NCBI RefSeq assembly: GCF_003573695.1 | Contig: NC_039361.1 | Coordinates: 94,924,279-94,988,278, forward strand | Origin: Papaver somniferum | Lineage: Eukaryota; Streptophyta; Magnoliopsida; Ranunculales; Papaveraceae | DNA: 64,000 nt | Direction of reading: 5' to 3' | Shown here: piece after piece, positions 55,518-64,000 of the stretch | How positions within the stretch are numbered: the first letter of the stretch is position 1 | How the letters are laid out: each line of letters opens with the position of its first letter | Made by a program: the position numbers and the translations under genes | Notes under the pieces: model-generated | Databases searched by the model: none | What the model saw: only the letters and a program-made list of their open reading frames with translations | Told to the model about the DNA's origin: nothing

Positions 55518-56609
55518 CCCTTCATCGACCAAATGCTAGAGAGATTAGCTGGACGTAGCCATTATTACTTTTTAGATGGATACTTCGGTTATAATCAGGT
55601 TTGCATAGCCCCAGAAGACCAAGAGAAAACCACTTTTACCTGTCCCTTTGGTCCCTTTGCGTATAGACGCATGCCTTTCGGGCTATATAATGCCCCTGTG
55701 ACCTTTCAGCGTTGTATCCTGAGCATATTTTCTGACATGGTAGAACGGTTTTTAGAGGTCTTTATGGATGATTTTTCAGTGTTTGGTTCGTCTTTCGATG
55801 AGTGCTTCCATCATTTGTCATTAGTTTTGACTAGGTGTAAGGAAAATAATTTAGTGCTTAATTGGGAGAAATGTCACTTCATGGTTCGTTCAGGAATTGT
55901 TCTAGGGAATATCGTATCTTCGGAGGGTATATAGGTAGACAGATCCAAATTTGACCTTATTAAAACTTTACAGGTCCCAAAAACTGTAAGACATATTAGG
56001 TCATTCTTAGGGCATGCAGGTTTTTATCATCGATTCATTAAGGATTTTAGCTTGATTTCCAGACCTCTTTGCAATTTGTTTGCAAAAGACATTAAGTTTG
56101 TCTTTGATGATGCTTGTTTAGAGGATTTTGAGAAGCTTAAGAATTTACTCACTACCGCCCCCATAGTCCAGGCACCCAACTGGAACCTACCCATTGAGAT
56201 CATGTGTGATACTTCATGTTATGCTATTGGTGTTGTGCTAGGTCAGCGAGAAAACAAATTACTTCATGTGATTTACTATGCTATCAAAACTCTGAATGAT
56301 GCCCAGTTGAACTATACTACTACCGAGAAGGAACTGTTATCCATTGTGTTTGCCTTAGACAAGTTTAGACCCTATCTCTTAGGTTCTAAGATCGTAATAT
56401 ATACTGATCATGCTGCTTTGAAATATCTTCTGTCTGAAAAGGATACGAAACCTATATTTATTAGGTGGATCCTTTTGTTGCAAGAGTTTTCTCCGGAAAT
56501 TAGAGACAAAAAGGGTTCCGAAAATGTAGTAGCAGACCACTTTTCTAGGCTAGTTGTTGATTCCCCTGATGATTCCCTTCCTATAATGGATGGCTTTCCT
56601 GATGAATAA
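55518..56609 (+). pseudogene. Element D RT core and RNase H
   Basis: 55533-55934 carries FAYRRMPFGLYNAPVTFQ and the active site VFMDDFSVFG, both Asp present. A stop at 55932-55934 is followed in frame by the connection segment that B lacks (SFLGHAGFYHRFIKDFSL), then RNase H at 56052-56609 (TTEKELLSIVFALDKF, YTDHAALKYLLSEKD), ending in a stop at 56607-56609 where integrase linker should follow. Confidence 0.9.
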
Positions 56610-57926
56610 CTGTTCTTTGTTACCCAATTACCTTGGTATGCAAATATAATAAACTATATTGTCACCGGTCGAATGCCCTAACATTGGGGTAAACAAGATC
56701 GTTCTAGGTTTTTAGCCGAGGTGAAGCACTTCTTTTGGGATGATCCTTATTTGTTTAAGTATTGTCCAGACCAGATTATTAAGAGATGTATACCTGAGAT
56801 TGACCAGTCCAGTATTATTTTCTTTTGTCATGATCATGCTTGTGGGGGTCACTTTAGTGCTAAGAAGACTGTTGCTAAGATATTGCAGTGTGGATTCTAT
56901 TGGCCTTCGTTGTTTAAAGACTCCCATAGTCACTGTGTTACTTGTGAGCGTTGCCAGAAATTAGGAACTATTTCCCGTAGGAGCATGATGCCCTTGAACC
57001 CGATTCTAATTGTTGAGGTCTTTGACGTGTGGGGTATTGACTTTATGGGTCCGTTTCCTAATTCTTTTGGTAAACTATATATCCTTGTCGCTGTAGACTA
57101 TGTCTCTAAATGGATTTAGGTGGTTGCGTGTAAAACCAATGACCATAGGGTTGTGATTGATTTCTTGAAAAATAATATACTTACACGTTTTGGTACACCG
57201 CGAGCTATAATTAGTGATGGAGGGTCGCACTTTTGTAATGGACCTTTTAGGATTCTGATGAAGAAATATGGTATTACACATAAGGTAGCTACCCCGTATC
57301 ATCCGTAGACTAGTGGTCAGGTAGAGGTTTCCAACAGGGAGATAAAATGTATATTAGAGAAAACAGTTAATCCTAATTGGAAAGACTGTTCTTCTAGGCT
57401 TACTGATGCCTTATGGGATTACCGTACTGCGTTTAAGACCCCCATTGGAATGTCGCCTTATCGGCTTGTGTATGGCAAGGCATGTCATTTACCTGTTGAG
57501 TTAGAACATAGAGCTTATTGGGATGTTAAGCAGCTAAATTTTTCACTTGACAAGGCAGGAGTCCATAGGAAACTCCAGCTCAATGAGTTGGAAGAGATTC
57601 GTATAGATGCTTACGATAGTGCTAAGGAGTATAAGAACAAAATGAAACTTGTGCAGGATAAGAATATTTTAAGAAAGTCATTTTCTCTAGGTCAAAAAGT
57701 TCTTCTGTATGATACCCGCCTGCATCTTTTCCCTGGGAAGTTACGTTCTCGGTGGACGGGTCCTTTTATTGTTCGCACTGTCTTTCCTCATGGAGCTGTT
57801 GAGATCAAGACACCATATGGTCATAGTTCTTCGAAGGTTAACGGTCAGAGATTGAAACCATTTTTAGAGCCCTTTCCTACAGGTGATGTTGAGGAGGTCC
57901 CTCTGGAGGATCTTGTTTACCCTTGA
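56610..57926 (+). pseudogene. Element D integrase
   Basis: Frame continuous from 56721 apart from stops at 57117-57119 and 57306-57308. Zinc-binding part ([23 protein letters not shown]), DDE core ([26 protein letters not shown]) and C-terminal part ([33 protein letters not shown]). Two further stops lie between RNase H and 56721. All catalytic residues are still encoded. Confidence 0.9.
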
Positions 57927-59081
57927 TTGACCATCGAGGCGATTGTATGTTGTATATTAGTTTTTGATTTCTCTCTTCACCCAGGTACTATCTTTCCAAC
58001 TTCTCTCTTTACTCATTCCTCATGTTACTTTACTTTTTGGTATTGCTCTTTCATTAGAAAAATTGAGGACAATGTTAGATTTAAGTTTGGGGGTGGGGAA
58101 GAAACTTTTTGTTAGCTTTTAGTTGCAATAAATAAACTCCAGAGCCTAGAAATTTATGCTTATTAAGGTTGGCACTAACCAATCTAAGTGGATGGGAACA
58201 TCTTGGTTGTAGGAGTTGAGGAACCAATCTGATTAGATGGAAACATCAAAAGAGTCTATTTATAAAAGCACAGAGCTCAGGTGTTAGAATTAGAGAAAAA
58301 AAAACATGGTAGTTTCGCCATATCTCGTTGAATCCTAATCCCTTCTGTTTTTATTTCTAAAGTGATTTGGTGGGGCACACGATTCAAGTTGTTACCATTT
58401 TTAGGTGAATTAGAGTGATTGAGATTAAAAAAAAAAAATTTGAGACCAGACCATCAGACAAACCGGAATAAATTCAATAAAGTCGACCACTGGTGCCCTT
58501 GTATATGCCAGTTGTGTTGACCTAGAATTAGGTATATCGACCACTGGTGCCCTTGTATATGCCAGTTATGTTGATATTAGTCAGACTGGTATCTCAGTCC
58601 ATTAGGATAGGTTCATCTTGGCAGAGGCATTCAGACAGATATGGGAAACACCGTTCACTTTAAACCATCATTTTTCTCTACATCCATCTTCTTAATATTT
58701 CCATGTGATTGGTTGACTCCGGTTATGATATAAGGAAACTATCTGAGTAGAGCTCTGTCACTTATATATGAATTTTAGTATGATTGAGTGCAAACTCTTA
58801 TACATCAATTGGAATTTCGCATCAGGGTACTTCCTCCTTTAGTAAATGTGTGTATGACAACCAAGGAGATTCTTTAGTGCCTTCCAAGGTTCTGCGTAGA
58901 TAGCTATGGTACGGAGTAAAGGTTTTGTGGGTACACCTCTGGTAAACCCTCCGGAGACAACACTCCGCCGCTAGGGCCACCTAACGGTTTAACGGCTTGC
59001 TTCACGTGCTAAGTGTAGTCATTTTTATTTTTCTAAATTAGTTTTGCTCGAGGACTAGCAAATAATAAGTTTGGGGGTATT
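57927..59081 (+). other. 3' noncoding region and polypurine tracts of element D
   Basis: ATTGAGGACAATGT...AGTTTGGGGGT at 58062-58094 and the terminal tract AAGTTTGGGGGTATT at 59067-59081. Between them, a direct duplication of CGACCACTGGTGCCCTTGTA (about 58484 and 58540), as in B. No envelope-like ORF. Confidence 0.75.
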
Positions 59082-60723
59082 TGATAGACACATTTTTGTG
59101 TCTGAATTGTCCTCAATGTCTTTATTGTTAGTGCTTGATTGTGTGCTTATTATAGTGTTTTATGTGTTTGTAGGTGTTTTTAGAGAAATACACTTGTGTT
59201 GAAAAAGTTTCTCGAAAAGTGCTATTTGGACCCCCGGAGGAAATTTGCTATTCGGACCTAGTTTTGGCTAGGGGGCACTCAATTACTAAGGGGCACCTCG
59301 ATCACTATTTTCACCCCAAGACATCCACCTGCTATTCGCGCCCTACTATGGATAGGGGGCTATCTTCTTCTTCACGGCTTGAGAAATATTTGGCGGGAAA
59401 ATGTTGTTTGGAACTCCGGTAACATGCAGACTTCTCAGGGCGGATTTTGGACATGATTTTATGCAATCTTTTCGTGGATTTGGTTTGGGAATATCCTGTT
59501 TGGATAAAACATGATTGGTAATAGCCATAATTTCGAGTGAATGAAGATTATCTATGAATTTCAACAAAACAGAGAAGGAAATAATGCTCGGATATTCTGT
59601 TACCATATTTTGAAGATAAGAGAAAATTTTTTTCCAGATTGTCGAGGTATTTGGACAAGTATTACGTGCTCATGATGTACCCACGTCTTTCACGTGTTTT
59701 GAAGGTGTTTGATCTCAAACAGGGAAGTTAGAGAAATACTTGGGATTACACGAGTTTTGTGTTAGAAATTTCGTGGATGCAGCAGTTGAGTGTTGTCAGA
59801 GATAAGGTAGAAGCTTGTCTGGAGTACATTGAGCTACAACAACAACGTGGAAGAGTTAATAATGGAATATTATTCTTGTATTTTTCCGGACAAATAACAA
59901 GAATTTATTACGTGAAGATATGGAAGATTTGATGGTTGTTGGGTATAAAAAGGCTTCAAGGAACTCATAGAGGGGTGACGGAGAGTTTGGGAGAGTTTTG
60001 AACACCACAGATGCGAGAAATTCGAGTTGTAGAGAGTCACCATTTCTGCTGTTGTCCAAGAACACGAAGAACAAAAAACCCACAGAGACAGTCGTTTTGC
60101 TACAGTAACAACGACAGTTAGGTTTTATCGTTCCTTGTAACAGTTCGGTTTGTAACAAATATAATTGTTACAAACCCGGTTTTAATCTTTTCACCCATTT
60201 TCATCATTTGTAAACCCTTTGAGCAATAAAAATTATTTTTGAGCGTGTTTCCAACATCATGATGAGCTAATTCTCACCACAACCAAGGCAATGAGGAAGC
60301 TATTTACGCATGAATAATTGGTAACTATTTTATTTTCTCTAATTTATAATTCACTCAATCACTGCTTTTGCAGAGTTTTAAATTGTTTGCGTAATTTTCT
60401 TAACTAGTTGTGATTCAATCTGATAGGTTATACTTTGTTTAGTCAATTGATAATCTATGCTTAGGGAATACAATTAATATTTGAGAATTTTCCTGATTAT
60501 TTGTGAGTTAAGAAATAAGGGACTTAAAAGATAATTAGAGTTTGTGGTTTATTTACCACATTCATTCATGTGTAAGAGTGGAACCAGTGTCTTGGTTATT
60601 TTTAATATCTTGAAATCAATTTTGCAATAAGTTTTCTTTATTTTTTAAGTTTTATAAGTCTAAAATCTATTGCTTTCACAAGTCTCAACGAACCTATTAC
60701 TACAACAACTTGAAATCACATCA
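59082..60723 (+). repeat. 3' LTR of element D
   Basis: 1,642 bp, starts TGATAGACACATTTTTGTG, ends TTGAAATCACATCA, TATAAAAA at 59944-59951. Confidence 0.93.
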
Positions 60724-61523
60724 ATTAATTTAATTGAGTATTTTTGGATTCAAATTCATATTCGTATGTGATTTGTTATGTCCAAAGAAATCCTTATTTT
60801 CTTGTGAAAGTAAGGTCGCTCTTGTTGTTCTTTCGGGAATGACATTTTATGGGGGAGAGTTCTTAATTGAACTTGCGCTTAATTGCCAAATCTTTGTGAG
60901 GAGTGCGGCTGTGGAATATTATAGGTATTATCTTGTTGTATCTTTATAAACTCCTTGATGAAAGCATTTAGCTTCGGCTATGTGATTGCATCTAAAAAGT
61001 TGATATGTGCTTTATTTTGGTCATGAAATGTCTCTACGGAAATTTCATTAGGATCCCACCAGTTTTCGTACCTTTTCCAATTTTATTGACAAAAAGGGGG
61101 AGAATTAATGTGTAGTTCACACTACAGATACATATGGTTTTCGGATCATTATGTAAGGGGGAGTGGTTTCCATGTGAGATGGAGTATTGACTAAGGGGTA
61201 GTGATACATATCATCATAGTATTGTTGTCGAAGTTGTGATACAATTGAACTTTGATGATGTGTAATAATACTATAGCACTGTATAAAAATGATTGAGAAT
61301 TCTTGTTTTCTCATTGTTATGGCTACGGATTTTCAACAACAATGATACTAAACTTACAACCTTTTGGATCATTGGAGTACTTGGAAGTGACGAAGATTTC
61401 GAGTAATGTTGAAGACCCAAGAAGATCAGGCATTTGGAAGAGAAGCTACAAAAGTTTATTTATCTGTTTTTGTATTCCATATGTATTGATAGTTTTGTCA
61501 CTAAAATTGACAAAGGGGTAGAT
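60724..61523 (+). other. G interior, right part, with multiple polypurine tracts
   Basis: No accepted ORF. Purine tracts AAAAAGGGGGAGAA (61091-61103), GTAAGGGGGAG (61154-61163), CTAAGGGGTA (61191-61200) and CAAAGGGGTAGAT (61511-61523); the last abuts LTR3 and is the likely functional one. Serial tracts before the 3' LTR are characteristic of SIRE/Maximus copia elements. Confidence 0.65.
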
Positions 61524-63861
61524 TGTTAGATAATTGCTCGGTCTAAATCGCATGCGTTGCTATCTCGAGCATTTTTGTCAATGTTAGTGATCAAAATTAT
61601 AAGTCTTGATTTCTAATCTACTTATAGTTAAGTCTCGGACTAGGATAAAAAGTGTAGTTGAGCTCAAGACTCCATGGAGATCATCATACAAAGACGAAGA
61701 ACTACTCGAGGAACTGGTGGAACTTCATCGACTAAAAGGTATGTGGATACTTGAACTTATATATCACTCTAAAGTATATCTACTCTATCACTTATCTTGA
61801 GACAAAAGTCGTATTGTTATATAGACTATGATTATACACATTTGCTATTTCGAGCCGAGTTTATCTCGTTTATCTATTTCTCGAAATATGTGATGGTAAG
61901 CTTTCACTTTGGCCAAGTTCATTTTTACTAGTGACGAAAGTCATATTAGTTTAAATTACTTGAAAATCTCTTTGACAAAAAATAGCTTGTGAACAACAAC
62001 TATATAACATCCTCTAAGAATGTTTTAATGATTGACATGAGAGTTTAGAATATAACCTTAAAAGGATATAAACATTGTGTGATAACCCATACGTGTGTAA
62101 GTCCTTATTACTTGAATCAATTTATGTGTACTTTGCTGCTCAGGAAAACCGGAACTGAAGTCCGCGTACCAGTACACGTACTGTCGGAAGTTCACATCCC
62201 GTGAATTTCTGCTGGAGTTTATGAACTGAAAACAAACTTGTTCTGGATACTTAAGTCCGCGTACCAATATGCGTACTTAAGTGGGTTAGTTTCTAAAAAT
62301 GATTATTCATGAACTTAAACTTATATAAACTAAGGAATGCATACTTGCAAACCGTGGCTATAAAGTTCATGAATTGATTCGAGTGAATCAAATTGTTTTT
62401 GCTTCAGTTGGGTCTTGTATACTTCTATGATATCTAAGCAATTGAATAACTCTCTAACTAGTTTTGTTGAGTCATTTGATCTAGTTATGGTAAAGATGAA
62501 TATGGTTGATATGAAAGTACTCATATGGCTAACCATTTGGTTAACTACTGTTGAACCGACTAAGTGTACATGTTTGGGTACGGTTATACAAACCTAAATA
62601 AACGTGCATTTCATTTGTGTATAACAAGCTAAGTTTGATTTAACGGTTGAAAGATATTAGCTTGAATCTAATCAGGTTTTTATATAACGGTGAATATTAA
62701 ATTCTTTGTTACCAAGGTAACTTAGATTGCAATCCCTGATTTAAAAGACTATATAAAGGAGAACTCTAGCAACTGGGAAACCTAATATCCACACCTCATG
62801 TGTGATACTAGTTGTATTAGCTAGAGTCGATTCTCTTTTAACCTTAGGTTTCTATCGAGACCCTGTAGGTTAATGACTTGAAGACTTCATTGGGATTGTG
62901 AAGCCAAACCCAACTATTTTCTCTGTAGTTGTGTGATCTGATCTTGTTGTTTCTATAGTATTAAGTACAATCGTAAGATTGGGTTGAGATTGATTTCTCC
63001 GATAGGAAAGATATAAAATAAGTTACAAACATCTTTGTCTCATCGTTTGTGATTCCGCAATATCTTCTTTCGCTAGTCGATTAATATTATTGTGAGGTGA
63101 TTGATAATTCTAGAAATTCTTCGGGAATATAAGTCCGGGTTATGAATTGGTTCCTGTTCACCTTGATTTATCAAAAGACGGAACAAAAACTCGTAGGTAT
63201 TTCTGTGGGAGACAAGTTTATATATTACCATTTTTTATGTGATACAAATTTGTTTATTAAAGTCTTCGACTTTGGGTCGTAGAAACTCTTAGTTGTGGGT
63301 GAGATCAGCTAAAGGAATCAAGTGCGTAGTATCCTGCTGAGATCAGACACGTAAGGAGCGCAACTGTACCTTGGATCAGTGTGAGATTGATTGGGGTTCG
63401 ACTACAGTCCAGACTGAAATGCGTCTTAATACAGTGTGTGTTCAATCTGGACTAGGTCCCGGGGTTTTTCAGCATTTGCGGTTTTTTCGTTGACAAAACT
63501 TCTGGTGTCTGTGTTATTTATTTTCCGCATTATATTTGGTTATATAATTGAAATATCACAGGTTGTGCGATGAATCGATCAATTGGGAAATCCAACCTTT
63601 GGTTGTTGATTGAATTGATTGATCCTTGAACATTGGTCTTTGGTACCGTTCAAGTGATTTCTCTTGTATTCAATTAGACTCGCAGATTTCTATTTGCTTG
63701 AGTAAGTATTGAATCGAGAAAGTAAGATAATACACCTTCACATACTTTTATTAAGATTGAGTCTGACTGTCTAGTTGATTCTCTTAAAAGTATATTGGAG
63801 TTTTTCCATATAGATTTCTAAGTGAAATATTGGGTGTGGTTGTTAGACCCCCGCTTTTTCA
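61524..63861 (+). repeat. Element G LTR3
   Basis: 2,338 bp, starts TGTTAGATAATTGCTCGG, ends CCCCCGCTTTTTCA; TATATAAA at 62750-62757. Confidence 0.9.
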
Positions 63862-63863
63862 AT

Positions 63864-63875
63864 TGGTATCAGAGC
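63864..63875 (+). other. Primer-binding site after G LTR3
   Basis: TGGTATCAGAGC two bases after LTR3. A further interior start follows to 64000 (MDNKVYINGSPGIDSDCRE), homologous to 45533 onward. LTR3 is therefore followed by another interior copy, not by flanking DNA. Confidence 0.88.
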
Positions 63876-64000
63876 AGGCAAACACGTTTAAAGACCTCAT
63901 AAGTCTGTGTTTGTAGCAATCTGACTCTATGGACAATAAGGTCTATATAAACGGTTCACCAGGTATAGATTCTGATTGTAGAGAAAGTTCTGAAAAACTA

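Larger units (their letters stand above)
49610..60723 (+). mobile_element. Element D: full-length Athila-family element (plus strand), same family as B
   Basis: 11,114 bp with LTRs 49610-51255 and 59082-60723. Gag, protease, RT, RNase H and integrase are in standard Ty3/gypsy order and closely resemble element B, but B is on the other strand. Flanks are GTTAA (left) and ATTAA (right), an imperfect TSD. LTR divergence is uneven: near 6% in the first 430 bp, nearer 3% afterwards. Numerous stops and frameshifts; no envelope-like ORF. Inserted in element G's interior. Confidence 0.93.
43123..64000 (+). mobile_element. Element G: tandem Ty1/copia (SIRE-like) array, split by element D
   Basis: Order: LTR1 43123-45465, interior fragment, truncated LTR2 about 45700-46794, interior 46795-49609 and 60724-61523 (split by D), LTR3 61524-63861, start of another interior to the window edge. 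Each LTR is followed by TGGTATCAGAGC, complementary to initiator tRNA-Met. Several AAGGGGGAG-type purine tracts precede LTR3, as in SIRE/Maximus elements. No protease, integrase or RT is found in any interior, so this is a non-autonomous family. Inserted into F's 3' LTR. Confidence 0.85.

Noticed and set aside
57927..58115. 62-residue frame after D integrase, identical in kind to 11419-11607 in B, considered as an envelope-like start
   Set aside because: It has one hydrophobic stretch but is only 62 residues, ends in the polypurine-like tract, and lacks an envelope-like continuation; conservation reflects the shared noncoding region.

Overview
This 64 kb window is plant nuclear DNA, almost certainly from a non-grass flowering plant (AT-rich; Athila- and Tat-type Ty3/gypsy, SIRE-like Ty1/copia and L1-type LINE sequences; TATA boxes and GT-AG introns of plant type). 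The species cannot be named from the sequence. I found no convincing host gene, tRNA or rRNA. Nearly every base can be placed in nested retrotransposons, as is typical of gene-poor repeat-rich or pericentromeric plant DNA (the location is inference).

Layout. (A) 1-8188: 3' part of a Tat-lineage Ty3/gypsy element with dual RNase H and integrase on +, then a separate spliced gene on the minus strand (stop at 2814, ATG at 6594, a further intron in its 5' leader), then the 3' LTR. (H) 8189-9275 plus 19285-20530: an LTR-like relic split by (B) 9276-19279, a full-length minus-strand Athila-family element with TSD GCTGT. (E') 20757 to about 23113: a Tat-like LTR carrying a 225-bp tandem array. (E) 23221-24169: a minus-strand copia gag remnant with its tRNA-iMet primer site, cut by (F). 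(F) 24170-43122: a large non-autonomous Tat-like element. Its 5' LTR is split by (C) 25305-31779, a young 6.5 kb Athila-type element with no coding capacity (TSD ATGAC). Its interior holds a solo LTR (34421-36704) and a truncated LINE (40043-41110, 12-bp TSD), and its 3' LTR is cut at 43122 by (G). (G) 43123-64000: a tandem LTR-interior-LTR-interior-LTR-interior copia array, itself split by (D) 49610-60723, a plus-strand Athila element of the same family as B.

Working relationships. B and D keep recognisable gag, protease, RT, RNase H and integrase, but stops, frameshifts and (in B) an RT active-site change and an RT-RNase H deletion make both defective. C has only LTRs, a tRNA-Asp-type primer site and polypurine tract, and must be mobilised in trans, if at all. 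G shares its primer-site flanks with gag-bearing E and looks like a non-autonomous partner of an E-type copia. F and E' share LTR starts but carry different tandem arrays in U3.

Most notable signals: the multi-exon antisense gene inside element A; the 225-bp array in E', whose hairpin stems change in a compensatory way; a homotypic cluster of TGGGCY motifs and paired stem-loops in element C; duplicated GAGGAC-GTTTGGGGGT tracts in all three Athila-type elements; and the tandem copia array. Alignments, divergences and counts were made by eye.
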